From an uncultured Sphingomonadaceae bacterium (lineage in GTDB: Bacteria; Pseudomonadota; Alphaproteobacteria; Sphingomonadales; Sphingomonadaceae): a stretch of DNA of 64,000 nt. Both the position numbers and the translations under genes were made by a program. Position 1 is the first letter of the stretch. Every line of letters begins with the position of its first letter. The notes below the pieces were generated by a model. The model was not told the DNA's origin. It worked only from the letters and a program-made list of their open reading frames with translations, and did no database searches. Of this stretch, positions 41,819-50,578 are shown one piece after another. The DNA is taken from positions 1,487,501-1,551,500 of the forward strand of contig CANNCV010000001.1 in NCBI GenBank assembly GCA_947503245.1, given 5' to 3'.

Positions 41819-42751
41819 TTAATAGTCAGGGGCATATTTATGTTCGATTGCCCAGAGGTACCAATTGTCAACAACAGTGCCTGTCAGCAATACACCGATA
41901 CCACCTGTCAATGTGGTCAGAACTGCAAACCACCAGGCCCAGCGGTGGATAGATTCCATGGAAGCGTTAAAGCCCATGGTCCAGCGCCAGAATAGAGCTG
42001 CACGCTCAGAGGCCGTTCCGCGGTCTGTAATTTGCTCCAGCTCGCGCTCACCGCCATAGCGGCCAACAGCCAATATAGTCGCGCCATGCATGGCGAACAG
42101 CAGGGCAGAACCGTAAAGGAAGACGATGGAGAGAGCATGGAACGGATTGTAGAAGAAGTTGCCATAAGACAGCGACAGATTGTTGGTCCATTCCAAATGC
42201 GAGAAGATACCATAAGGTACAGCCTCGGACCAGCTGCCCATCAGGGCGGGGCGGATAAAGCCCAGCACCAGGAACAACCAGATGGCGCTGGCAAATGCCC
42301 AGGCAACATGTGTTCCCATGCCCAGTCTAACTGCGCGGCGATAGGTACGCAGCCACCAGCACAATATTGATGCGGTCAGGAAAAAGCCTGCAATAATGAA
42401 CCAGCCACCCTCTTTCAAAGGAACGAAGAAGGAGAAGCCATATTCTGGCCCTGGTGGGTCAAGTGTCAGCCAAAAGAACTCACGCATAAACGCGATCGGG
42501 CTGTAGCCAACCGAAGCGGCCATGTTCCAGCCGATAATTTCAATCGCGGTAAAACCGAAGACAATCGACAAAACACCAAGCCAACCCAGATAGATAGGAC
42601 CAATTTGCGCTTGGCCTATTTTGCCCATCCAGTAGCTGCTGGCTGTCAGGCTTTCATAACGCGGTTCATCACTATTCCGAACAGGGACGCCCATATCTGG
42701 TGCGCCAGCAACCTGGACCTGTGTAAAGATATTCTGATATCGAGATAACAT
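41819..42751 (-). CDS. pufM: Reaction centre M subunit
   Basis: 310 residues, five membrane helices. Cofactor ligands are visible by comparison with Rhodobacter: His of the accessory bacteriochlorophyll in FSHLEW, special-pair His in YNPFHALSI, Fe-ligand His in FAMHGATIL and SIHRWAWWF, and the Fe-ligand Glu in GGERELEQI. Its N-terminus [13 protein letters not shown] is typical. With PufL and PuhA it performs the light-driven charge separation. No pufC follows it: a terminator lies 22 bases beyond its stop. Confidence 0.97.
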   Translation of the reverse strand: MLSRYQNIFTQVQVAGAPDMGVPVRNSDEPRYESLTASSYWMGKIGQAQIGPIYLGWLGVLSIVFGFTAIEIIGWNMAASVGYSPIAFMREFFWLTLDPPGPEYGFSFFVPLKEGGWFIIAGFFLTASILCWWLRTYRRAVRLGMGTHVAWAFASAIWLFLVLGFIRPALMGSWSEAVPYGIFSHLEWTNNLSLSYGNFFYNPFHALSIVFLYGSALLFAMHGATILAVGRYGGERELEQITDRGTASERAALFWRWTMGFNASMESIHRWAWWFAVLTTLTGGIGVLLTGTVVDNWYLWAIEHKYAPDY

Positions 42752-42765
42752 CTTGCTACTCCCCC

Positions 42766-43590
42766 TTAAGACCAGATTGGAAGGTTACGCCAGAATTCCC
42801 ACCATTCCGGCCAGCTGCCGGCATAAAGTGGGCCTGATATGACGATACATATAGCGCTCCAGAAAGCGGCGTTCAGTGCGAGGAACATGCCTACGCGGTG
42901 GATACCGATCGTACCGACCGAATAACCGATAAAGTCGCGGAAATAGGTATCTTCATATTCCGGTGTGCGGACGGTTTCACCCTTTTGTGGGTTCACTGCG
43001 GAAAGGATCAGACCACCGTGAAGGGCGAGCGCCAAATTGGTGGTAAAGAAGAAGGTGATCGCGATCATGTGTACAGGATTATAATGGAAGTTCACATAGG
43101 CGTATCCGACATTGGACACCCAGTCCAAATGGCTGAAAATACCATATGGGAAACCATGCCCCCATGCGCCCATAAGCACCGGGCGGATAAAGTTTAGCGT
43201 GAAGAATGCGAAAATCGCAAAGCCAAAAGCAGCGGGAACATGCAGTCCCATGCCAAGTTTGCGGGATATCTCAACTTCGCGCAAGGCCCAGCAAACAAAT
43301 GCTCCAAGCCCGCAAAAGCTGATAATCTGCCAAAAACCGCCTTCTTTCAGCGGGGCAAGAGCAAGCCCATAACTTAGATCCGGTGGTGTGATTGATATCA
43401 ACCATGGGTTCCAGGTTGGTCCTTGTGCAGCTGCTGCAAAGATCAACGCAGTCCCTAACAATATCAGGATTGAACCGATTACGCCGAAAAAGCCGACATA
43501 AAAGGGGCCAACCCAGAAATCAAAAAGATCGCCGCCGATCAGCGTGCCGCCGCGCACGCGATATTTTCTCTCAAAGCTCAGAATAGCCAT
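42766..43590 (-). CDS. pufL: Reaction centre L subunit
   Basis: 274 residues, starting [28 protein letters not shown] (positions 1-28). Five membrane helices. Ligands: FSHLDW (accessory bacteriochlorophyll), YNPVHMIAI (special pair), LALHGGLIL and GIHRVGMFL (iron histidines). It precedes pufM by 14 bases and is separated from pufA by a 127-base spacer with a strong hairpin. Confidence 0.97.
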   Translation of the reverse strand: MAILSFERKYRVRGGTLIGGDLFDFWVGPFYVGFFGVIGSILILLGTALIFAAAAQGPTWNPWLISITPPDLSYGLALAPLKEGGFWQIISFCGLGAFVCWALREVEISRKLGMGLHVPAAFGFAIFAFFTLNFIRPVLMGAWGHGFPYGIFSHLDWVSNVGYAYVNFHYNPVHMIAITFFFTTNLALALHGGLILSAVNPQKGETVRTPEYEDTYFRDFIGYSVGTIGIHRVGMFLALNAAFWSAICIVISGPLYAGSWPEWWEFWRNLPIWS

Positions 43591-43674
43591 GACGCATTAC
43601 CTCCACCGTCCATCCCGGGCGGCCAATCAGTTTGTCAAATTCTTGTTGTCCAAGCCGGACATCCTGCGAGGGCA

Positions 43675-43696
43675 CGCGGCGAATTTCTCCGCCGCG
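43675..43696 (-). promoter_or_regulatory. Hairpin in the pufA-pufL spacer
   Basis: CGCGGCG-8-CGCCGCG, a perfect seven-base stem with no T run after it on the minus strand. In Rhodobacter a hairpin at this place stabilises the pufBA part of the message so that LH1 is made in excess over the reaction centre; the same role is inferred here. Confidence 0.7.
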
Positions 43697-43717
43697 GCCA
43701 CTTGCAAGGGGCTTGGC

Positions 43718-43900
43718 TTAGGTTAGTTTTTCACTTTGCTCGATGGCAGCCGTGTCGGCAGTAGCCGATGGCGCTTCAAGCCAGTTGTAGCGATCAGTGC
43801 TCAACAGAATGAAGTGAATCAAAACAGCCAAAGTGAAAAGGAAGACAGCCAGCGCCACACAAAGGCGGCGGGGGTCAAACATTACCCATATATTATGCAT
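43718..43900 (-). CDS. pufA: LH1 alpha polypeptide
   Basis: 60 residues: a polar N-terminus ([20 protein letters not shown]), one membrane helix and the bacteriochlorophyll-ligand His in [18 protein letters not shown]. Forms the LH1 ring around the reaction centre with PufB. The start lies 12 bases after the pufB stop. Confidence 0.95.
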   Translation of the reverse strand: MHNIWVMFDPRRLCVALAVFLFTLAVLIHFILLSTDRYNWLEAPSATADTAAIEQSEKLT

Positions 43901-43912
43901 GTCAGTCTCTCC

Positions 43913-44143
43913 TTATGCCACTAGGCTTGTGATAGCCGTGCTAGCAACTTGAACAGCGTCGTTCACCATCGCATAGCCCGGACGATCGGGGAACCAAGGA
44001 TGCCAAGCCCATACCAAAGCATGCGCAACTACAGCAGTAGCTACGAAAAGCCCGGTATAGAGAAAGAATCCTTTGTGAAATTCTTTGGCTTCTTCCGGAG
44101 TCATATAAGTCTCCGGGCCAAAGCGTTCATTAGAATCGCTCAT
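43913..44143 (-). CDS. pufB: LH1 beta polypeptide
   Basis: 76 residues from the ATG at 44143, chosen because GGAGA lies just upstream; an open extension to 44221 is not needed. Contains EEAKEFHKGFFLYTGLFVAT and the ligand His in VVAHALVWAWHPW. The tail after PWFPDRPGY is about 25 residues longer than in Rhodobacter and weakly hydrophobic (VNDAVQVASTAITSLVA). A palindrome TACAATTGTA (44175-44184) lies upstream. No pufQ is present between bchZ and pufB. Confidence 0.93.
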   Translation of the reverse strand: MSDSNERFGPETYMTPEEAKEFHKGFFLYTGLFVATAVVAHALVWAWHPWFPDRPGYAMVNDAVQVASTAITSLVA

Positions 44144-44284
44144 TTTCGTTTCTCCAGTTTTGCCCCTTGCAAGATACAATTGTACCTCGTTGGGCGGTGC
44201 CTTTGTGACGCCCATCGCCACGAAGGTTGCGAATTGCCGGCTCCCCAGTCAGCAAAATCTCTGTGCAGGATAATAGAAGGGCCA

Positions 44285-45730
44285 TTATGCCTGCGCTCCC
44301 TGCATTAATATGGCGGCTAATCTGTCGGCCGATACACGTGTTTCTCCGGCTCGGCGCGCTTCACGCTCTGCACTGTCACGCAGGTTTTTGGCGGCAGAAA
44401 TGCGCACCAAAACGGGTTGTGCCTCAATAATGGCATCAAATTTCTCTTTGGCGTCATCATCCCAATCGAGCGCGCTTTGTACGCGGCTAGGGGTTGCAAC
44501 CCCTTGGTCCATTTGGGTCGATAGCGGCAAGATATGGAACAGCGCGTCAAACAGCGCGTTGCACACTTCCTGCACCAGATAGGTTGCACCAGAATAGCCC
44601 ATAAAGGGCGTGCCGATATGACGGCGAATAGCCGCGCCCGGGAAAGATGCCGGAATATAGATACCGCGTGCACCGGCCTCTGCCATGTACATGCGCTCAT
44701 TATAACTGCCGAACAAAACCAGCGGCGGATTGGTAAATATCGCCTCACGCACGCTTTGGTTATCAGGTTTTACACCTGCGCTACGTCCAAAGGAAAATGT
44801 ACAAGGCAAACCCATATCATTTTCAAGGAAATTGCGAATGCCGCGTGCATAGGTTTCATTAGCGACAATGCCGAAATTGGCTGTCCCAAAGAAATCCTGC
44901 GTCACAGAACGCCACAAATCCCATAATGGTTTGATCGTGGTGTGCTTCTCACGCTCAATAAACGGTTCGGGATCAAGGCCGGTCAGTTCACCCAGTTGAT
45001 GCAAGAATTTGGTTGTGGAATCCAGACCGATAGGGGCCTGTAAATAGGGGCGTTCCAACGCTTCGCACAGATTGCGGCCAAATTCGCGGTACATGCAGAC
45101 ATTGACCGATGCATTGGCAAGCTGGCGGATATCGGCCAAATGGGTGCCGAGCGGAAAGACCATATTGACCTCAGCGCCAATACCTTCAATCAAACGGCGG
45201 ATTTCGGCCAGATCACTCGGCATGTTGAACACGCCATAGCTGGGGCCGATAATATTCACTTTGGGCTTTTCACCCTCTTTAATAACCTTTGGCTTAGGCA
45301 TTTTTTTCGGGCCAAATTCGGTCCATAGCCAGGTCAAAGCGCGGTCTTCTGACTGCCATTGGTCTTCATCAATGGTGCGCGGCAAAAAGCGTTTAATATT
45401 CGTGCCTTCAGGTGTAACCCCGCCGCCAATCATCTCTGATATAGAGCCGGTAACAACAACTGCTGGCAAATCAGGATCAAGCGACTCCCATGCGCGGCGC
45501 ATAGCCGCTTCCGTGCCCGTCTTGCCCAGCTCTTCCTCGCCAAGGCCAGTAACAACGATTGGCAATTCATGGGGAGGAAGGCCATCTGTATAGTGCAATA
45601 CCGATGTCACAGGCAGGTTTTCACAACCGACCGGGCCATCGACAATGACCTGCAAGCCTTTGACTGCGCTGAAAGCATAGACAGCGCCCCAATAGCCTCC
45701 GGCCCGATCATGATCGATAATCAGTGTCAT
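44285..45730 (-). CDS. bchZ: Chlorophyllide a reductase subunit Z
   Basis: 481 residues, NifK-like. N-terminal [68 protein letters not shown], and [25 protein letters not shown] near the end. With BchX and BchY it reduces the C7=C8 bond of chlorophyllide a. It overlaps bchY by four bases. Confidence 0.96.
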   Translation of the reverse strand: MTLIIDHDRAGGYWGAVYAFSAVKGLQVIVDGPVGCENLPVTSVLHYTDGLPPHELPIVVTGLGEEELGKTGTEAAMRRAWESLDPDLPAVVVTGSISEMIGGGVTPEGTNIKRFLPRTIDEDQWQSEDRALTWLWTEFGPKKMPKPKVIKEGEKPKVNIIGPSYGVFNMPSDLAEIRRLIEGIGAEVNMVFPLGTHLADIRQLANASVNVCMYREFGRNLCEALERPYLQAPIGLDSTTKFLHQLGELTGLDPEPFIEREKHTTIKPLWDLWRSVTQDFFGTANFGIVANETYARGIRNFLENDMGLPCTFSFGRSAGVKPDNQSVREAIFTNPPLVLFGSYNERMYMAEAGARGIYIPASFPGAAIRRHIGTPFMGYSGATYLVQEVCNALFDALFHILPLSTQMDQGVATPSRVQSALDWDDDAKEKFDAIIEAQPVLVRISAAKNLRDSAEREARRAGETRVSADRLAAILMQGAQA

Positions 45731-47301
45731 GTGCCCACCGCCTCTGCGGCCTTAGCGGCTGCGGCATTTTGCGCGGCGTATTTGGCTTTGAATTTTGGCC
45801 GGTCCGTTGGGGTGTCTTCCCAAATACCTGCTGTATGGCCAGTGCCTACACCTTCAAAGAAAGATGTCATCTTGTCAAAACGGTCTTTATTGCCAATGGC
45901 CGCATTAACGACCTGCGCAAGACTGCCAGCACCTGCCGGACCCATTAATGGCCGTGCAGAGATCAAATTGGTGAAATACAGGCCAGGAATGGCTTTCGCT
46001 TTGGCATGCTGCACCACAGGGGTGGTGCCGATGGAAAGATCAGGGCCAAATTCTTCAACCGCGGCAATATCTTCTTCAAGGCTTGCACGGTAATTGACGC
46101 GGCAGCCTTTTGCTTCCAGCCATTCACGATCAGGATCAGACCATTTTGTCTGCGGGCAGGCAGTGCCGACATAAGGCACTTCTGCCCCGCTTTCGATCAA
46201 TAGCCGTGCGACCAGTAGCTCTGAGCCTTCATAGCCGGAAACGGTGATTCTGCCCTTTACCGGCATGGCCGAGAGCGCTGCGCTGATGGCGGGTAAAATC
46301 GCATTTTGTGCCGCTGCAATGCTGTCAGCGGGGACATTGGTTGCCTCGCCAATAGCTTTTAGCCAGGCCGCAGTGCCATCGCGTCCAACAGGTGCTGAGC
46401 CAACAACTTTGCGTCCCGCTGTCTCAAATTCGCGTACGCTGGCCGTATAAAATGGGTGGATGGCAGCCACTACGGCGCTGTCTAATGCGCCATAAAGCTC
46501 TCTCCATTCGCGGGTTGGTACAACTGGCCCAGCGGCCAAGCCCATAGGCGCGAGCATTTGCCCGATGCCGACTGGATCAGCGGGGAACATCTCACCCAAT
46601 AATGTGACGGCTGGCCGGCCAGATTGTTCTGTAACCTGTGGCCGCGCAACTGGGCCTTGCTCCGCTTCTTCGCGGGCATATTTCAGCATAGCACCGGCCA
46701 AAACATCTTTGGCCTCCGCATGGGTAGGAATGCCAAAACCAGGAACGTCGATACCGACTATCCGCACACCGTTAATAGAGTCTGGCAGCAATCGCAGCGG
46801 TACACCGCTTGCTGTGGGTACACACAAATTGGTGACAACAATCGTATCATAGAGTTCGGGGTCAGCCATCTGCTCGACGGCTTCCTTAATATCTTCAAAC
46901 AATTTGCCAGTGACCAGCGTTTCAGAGCTAAATGGCACATAGCCAACGCTGCGGCGGGCACCGTAAAAATGCGAAGTGAAGGTGAGGCCGTAAACGCAGC
47001 AAGCTGATCCCGATAAGATGGTGGCGGTGCGGCGCATTCTTAGGCCAACGCGCAATGAGCCAAAAGCCGGGCACATGCTTTGCGGTTGGTCATGCGGGCC
47101 ATTGGGTTTTTCACGCAGAGGATAATCCTGAGCATATTGGTCCAGAATATCGCTTTTGCCAGCCTTACGCGCAGCTTCGCGCAGTGTTTCCGCGCCGCCA
47201 TGGCAGCCGCCGGCCGCTACAGCCTTTTCTGCAGCAGGTGTCGCTGTCAGATCAATTCTGTCTTTTGTGCGTTTCGCAGTTTGGGCTGGGTTATCACTCA
47301 A
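45727..47301 (-). CDS. bchY: Chlorophyllide a reductase subunit Y
   Basis: 524 residues, NifD-like. Visible: [27 protein letters not shown] split by a Cys ([11 protein letters not shown]), [39 protein letters not shown]. The N-terminal 45 residues contain Cys and charged sequence. It lies three bases after bchX. Confidence 0.96.
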   Translation of the reverse strand: MSDNPAQTAKRTKDRIDLTATPAAEKAVAAGGCHGGAETLREAARKAGKSDILDQYAQDYPLREKPNGPHDQPQSMCPAFGSLRVGLRMRRTATILSGSACCVYGLTFTSHFYGARRSVGYVPFSSETLVTGKLFEDIKEAVEQMADPELYDTIVVTNLCVPTASGVPLRLLPDSINGVRIVGIDVPGFGIPTHAEAKDVLAGAMLKYAREEAEQGPVARPQVTEQSGRPAVTLLGEMFPADPVGIGQMLAPMGLAAGPVVPTREWRELYGALDSAVVAAIHPFYTASVREFETAGRKVVGSAPVGRDGTAAWLKAIGEATNVPADSIAAAQNAILPAISAALSAMPVKGRITVSGYEGSELLVARLLIESGAEVPYVGTACPQTKWSDPDREWLEAKGCRVNYRASLEEDIAAVEEFGPDLSIGTTPVVQHAKAKAIPGLYFTNLISARPLMGPAGAGSLAQVVNAAIGNKDRFDKMTSFFEGVGTGHTAGIWEDTPTDRPKFKAKYAAQNAAAAKAAEAVGT

Positions 47302-47304
47302 TGA

Positions 47305-48288
47305 TCATACCTCATCATAAATGACTTCGAGGGATGGTTTTTCTTCATATGTGCCGCCGCGCATATCTGCCTGTGTGGCAGGAACCAGCTCAACATTGCC
47401 GCCGGTTTCTTCAGGGCTAAACAGATCAAGCAGGCCATCTTGCTCCAGCGGGGTAGGCTGTTGCGGAGGCGCTTCAGCGACATTGACGGCCAGTTCTTCA
47501 AACAGGCTGGCCCATTCGCCGCCCGGTGTGCCGATAATCTGATAATTGGCTGATTTGCGGCGGATATCCTCATTCGCTGGTATCGCGGTGAGCACGGGAA
47601 TATCGACAGCTTTTGCAAAAGCTTGCGCTTCGCCAGTGCCGTCATCCTTGTTGATGATCATGCCAGCGACGCCAACATTGCCGCCCATTTTGCGGAAATA
47701 TTCGACTGCCTTGCAAACATTATTGGCAACATAGAGCGATTGCAGATCGTTTGAGCCAACGACAATGACCTTTTGGCACATATCGCGGGCTATTGGCAGG
47801 CCGAAGCCGCCGCACACTACGTCGCCCAAAAAGTCGAGCAGCACATAGTCAAAACCCCAATCATGAAAGCCCAGTTTTTCGAGCAATTCAAAACCATGAA
47901 TGATGCCGCGTCCACCGCAGCCACGGCCAACCTCGGGGCCGCCAAGCTCCATGGCGAACACGCCATCGCGTTGGAAGCACACATCTTCAATGGTGACCTC
48001 TTCGCCAGCCAGTTTTTTCTTAGATGACGTCTCAATGATGGTGGGGCAGCTTTTGCCGCCAAATAATAATGATGTTGTATCGGATTTGGGGTCACAGCCA
48101 ATCAGCAAAACGCGTTTGCCTTGCTGCGCCATCATATAGCTGAGGTTGGAAAGAGCGAAACTTTTGCCGGACCCGCCTTTGCCATAAATAGCAATGACCT
48201 GCGTTTCCTTTTTAACCTCGCCGCTATGTACCGGATCAGGCTCTATAGATGCTTCGTCACGCAAGGTGTCGATATCGAGCATAGTCAT
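47305..48288 (-). CDS. bchX: Chlorophyllide a reductase iron-sulfur subunit X
   Basis: 327 residues from the ATG at 48288, which overlaps the bchC stop (ATGA); an upstream start at 48324 is unlikely. NifH-like: IYGKGGSGKSFALSNLSYMM, IGCDPKSDTTSLLFGG, the cluster cysteines in GRGCGGRG and [13 protein letters not shown]. It carries about 30 extra N-terminal residues and a Pro/acid-rich C-terminal tail, as is usual for BchX. Confidence 0.95.
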   Translation of the reverse strand: MTMLDIDTLRDEASIEPDPVHSGEVKKETQVIAIYGKGGSGKSFALSNLSYMMAQQGKRVLLIGCDPKSDTTSLLFGGKSCPTIIETSSKKKLAGEEVTIEDVCFQRDGVFAMELGGPEVGRGCGGRGIIHGFELLEKLGFHDWGFDYVLLDFLGDVVCGGFGLPIARDMCQKVIVVGSNDLQSLYVANNVCKAVEYFRKMGGNVGVAGMIINKDDGTGEAQAFAKAVDIPVLTAIPANEDIRRKSANYQIIGTPGGEWASLFEELAVNVAEAPPQQPTPLEQDGLLDLFSPEETGGNVELVPATQADMRGGTYEEKPSLEVIYDEV

Positions 48289-49220
48289 TGATAGTCTCTC
48301 CAGTCCAACACCATTTTCAGGCATTCGCTATTGTCAAAGGCTTCGGGATAGGCGCTATGCGCGTTGTTAACTGGCTCTACATGTGTGATGAGGCCAGACA
48401 GATTCAGTGCCCCGCGCTCGACCATGTGATTGACCATGACCAAATCGGAAGGTTGCCATTCAGCGGCTATGCGCAGCTTTACCTCACGTTGAAATGCTGG
48501 TGGAAATGCAAAGCTTATAGGTTTGTCATAAAAACCAGCCAGAACCAGTTCACCATTTTTTGCTAGCCGCGAAATGAAGCTCTCAATGGCGTCTGTATTG
48601 CCACTTACATCATAGATATGCTGGTAATCATGCCGGTCATCATCTTCAGGGCACATGACTGTATAACCGCTCGTGCCTTTATGACGGGCTTTGTTAGTGT
48701 CCCAAACTATTGGGGCGGGAAGGCCAGCAGCGACTGTAATTCTGGCCAGCAATCTGCCCAATACACCATGACCGATAATCAGGTCAGGCGCAGTGCCGCC
48801 ATTAATGGCGTGTAATGCTGTGGCGGCCAAAGCAAATAATATTGCTTCTTCGCCCAATTGGTTTGAAATGAGCAATGCACGGGCCGAATTCACGATCACA
48901 TGTCTGGATGACCCACCAAATAATCCGCGCGCATCAACATAGCAATTCGCGCCGGGCACAAACACCCATTCGCCAATACGCTCCTTATTGTCTGCCCCAG
49001 CATCAATGATGATGCCGACCGACTCATAGCCTGGAACCAAGGGATAACCCATGCCGGGAAAACTGGGCATCGTGCCGTTCCACAGGAGTTTTTCTGTTCC
49101 CGCGCTGATGCCGCTATATTGTATTTCTATGAGCACATCAGAAGGCTCCATCGCGCAAAGCGCAACGTCTTTGATTGCCAGCTTACCTGGCCCCTCCAAT
49201 ATGATCGCTGATGTTTCCAT
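48285..49220 (-). CDS. bchC: Bacteriochlorophyllide a dehydrogenase BchC
   Basis: 311 residues, a medium-chain-dehydrogenase-like protein. Visible: EIQYSGISAGTEKLLWNGTMPSFPGMGYPLVPGYESVG, VFVPGANCY, GHGVLGRLLARI (NAD-binding) and GEWQ-like AAEWQPSDLVMVNHMVERG. It oxidises the C3 hydroxyethyl group to acetyl. First gene of bchCXYZ-pufBALM; tandem PpsR sites lie 48-91 bases upstream. Confidence 0.95.
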   Translation of the reverse strand: METSAIILEGPGKLAIKDVALCAMEPSDVLIEIQYSGISAGTEKLLWNGTMPSFPGMGYPLVPGYESVGIIIDAGADNKERIGEWVFVPGANCYVDARGLFGGSSRHVIVNSARALLISNQLGEEAILFALAATALHAINGGTAPDLIIGHGVLGRLLARITVAAGLPAPIVWDTNKARHKGTSGYTVMCPEDDDRHDYQHIYDVSGNTDAIESFISRLAKNGELVLAGFYDKPISFAFPPAFQREVKLRIAAEWQPSDLVMVNHMVERGALNLSGLITHVEPVNNAHSAYPEAFDNSECLKMVLDWRDYQ

Positions 49221-49267
49221 CTAACAACTCTCCCGCAGGATTCTCTAGGATAAGAGACTCCAACAGA

Positions 49268-49285
49268 TGTCAATTTACTTAAACC
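49268..49285. promoter_or_regulatory. Upstream half of tandem PpsR operator at bchC (one mismatch)
   Basis: TGTCAATTTACTTAAACC: TGT-N12-ACC, one base off the PpsR consensus, 26 bases from a perfect copy. Confidence 0.5.
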
Positions 49286-49293
49286 TATTAAGA

Positions 49294-49311
49294 TGTCAAA
49301 TATTTTAGACA
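49294..49311. promoter_or_regulatory. PpsR operator upstream of bchC
   Basis: TGTCAAATATTTTAGACA, a perfect TGT-N12-ACA, in the crtF-bchC gap; tandem sites at bchC are also known in Rhodobacter. Confidence 0.75.
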
Positions 49312-49319
49312 GTTATCAG

Positions 49320-50504
49320 CTATTTGGTGGCTAATATGGCTTTGGCAATGATCGGAAGGGGTGTATTCACGTCCTTTATGCTCGAAAAGCCTATTGTTTT
49401 TAGTCTCTTGTGATATTCTTGAGCTGATCTGGGGCGGCCTGTACCCATCACCCAGAGGTACATGCCAAAATAGGCATCACCCATCTTCATAGCGCTTGGC
49501 GTTTCCGCCATAGGCTCAACAATCAACAGTTTTCCGCCTTTTGGCAGAGCGTCAAATGTTTTTGACAAAAGCGATTGCGCCACATCATCATCATGATCGT
49601 GCAATATGCGTATAAGCGTGATGAGATCATAGCCATTGGGGATATTATCGGTCTTAAAGCTGCCCGGGTGGAGAGTGAGGCGCGATGTGAGCGGCGAGTC
49701 GGCAAGATTAGCGCGAGTATGCGGAATAACTTCTGGCAGATCGAAAATCCCCAGAGAAAGATTGGGGTTGCGCGTACCTATCGCGCTTGCAAATGCGCCA
49801 GATCCGCCACCAATATCCAGCATCTTGTCATGCTGATGAAAGGGATATCCGCCAATAATCTGATCCCATATCATCGGCTGAGTGGCCGCCATAAGTGCAG
49901 AATATGGGCCGCCCTTGTTGCTTTTCTCGTTCTTCTCGCTGTCGGCGTCGCCACCAATTTTCTCGCCATGCATTTGCGCATCATGAGCCGCGTAATGCCA
50001 GAATTGGGAGAGGCTAGTGTCAGTGCCACGCTGACGTTTTAACATATCCATGGGGTTGGCAAGATCGCTATAGAGAAGCTGGTGATGCTGGATCATGGCC
50101 ATGGCGCCGGGATTGGCAACAAGCGTTGCCCCCATTTCTCCTAACAACCAGAGGTCAGGTTGCGGCGACTCAAGCACATTTATGGCTGCGCCGGCCTTGA
50201 CGACTCGCATGGCTGCATCTTCGTTTAGGTCGAGAAAGGCAAGCAACTCAGCAGTGCTGCGAGGTGATGCAGAGATATATTGCAGCAAGTCAGTTTCTAC
50301 AAAGACGAACAGGATTTGCGAATATACAAACCCCGTTATCATATCCATTTGCTGCGCAGCTTTTCGCTGAGTCACTTGCCGGAAAAGCGGCAGGCGTGCT
50401 GCCCAGTAATGAAAGCGTTCGCTGCCGAAAATGCGGTTGCGTTGCATCAACCAACGGGTTTTCAGCGAATAAGGCTGATTCAAAGTATTTGATTTGCTAG
50501 ACAT
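49320..50504 (-). CDS. crtF: Hydroxyneurosporene O-methyltransferase
   Basis: 394 residues. CrtF methylates the 1-hydroxy group of acyclic carotenoids with S-adenosylmethionine (spheroidene/spirilloxanthin pathway). Visible: an N-terminal dimerisation region (FVYSQILFVFVETDLLQYI), the SAM motif MLDIGGGSGAFASAIGTRNP (about 230-249), DLPEVIPHTRANL, LIRILHDHDDD and LIVEPMAETPSAMKMGDAYFGMYLWVMGTGRPRS. No Shine-Dalgarno is seen before the ATG, which falls inside an inverted repeat. Confidence 0.93.
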   Translation of the reverse strand: MSSKSNTLNQPYSLKTRWLMQRNRIFGSERFHYWAARLPLFRQVTQRKAAQQMDMITGFVYSQILFVFVETDLLQYISASPRSTAELLAFLDLNEDAAMRVVKAGAAINVLESPQPDLWLLGEMGATLVANPGAMAMIQHHQLLYSDLANPMDMLKRQRGTDTSLSQFWHYAAHDAQMHGEKIGGDADSEKNEKSNKGGPYSALMAATQPMIWDQIIGGYPFHQHDKMLDIGGGSGAFASAIGTRNPNLSLGIFDLPEVIPHTRANLADSPLTSRLTLHPGSFKTDNIPNGYDLITLIRILHDHDDDVAQSLLSKTFDALPKGGKLLIVEPMAETPSAMKMGDAYFGMYLWVMGTGRPRSAQEYHKRLKTIGFSSIKDVNTPLPIIAKAILATK

Positions 50505-50518
50505 ATATAAGTGTCTAG
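50497..50518. promoter_or_regulatory. Inverted repeat over the crtF start codon
   Basis: CTAGACA-8-TGTCTAG, seven-base arms. The crtF ATG (50502-50504) lies at the inner edge of one arm, and the other arm is shared with the PpsR operator. Confidence 0.5.
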
Positions 50519-50529
50519 TTTAATGGACA
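50512..50529. promoter_or_regulatory. PpsR operator between crtF and crtD
   Basis: TGTCTAGTTTAATGGACA, a perfect TGT-N12-ACA in the 74-base gap between divergent crtF and crtD; can serve both. Confidence 0.75.
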
Positions 50530-50578
50530 TATGGTATGAAGCCGTCAATAGCATGTTTTATCTTATATGCTTTGAAAC

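Noticed and set aside
44144-44284. Search for pufQ or an upstream extension of pufB
   Set aside because: The 141-base gap has no frame with a membrane helix; the extended pufB frame to 44221 lacks a ribosome site, whereas 44143 has one.
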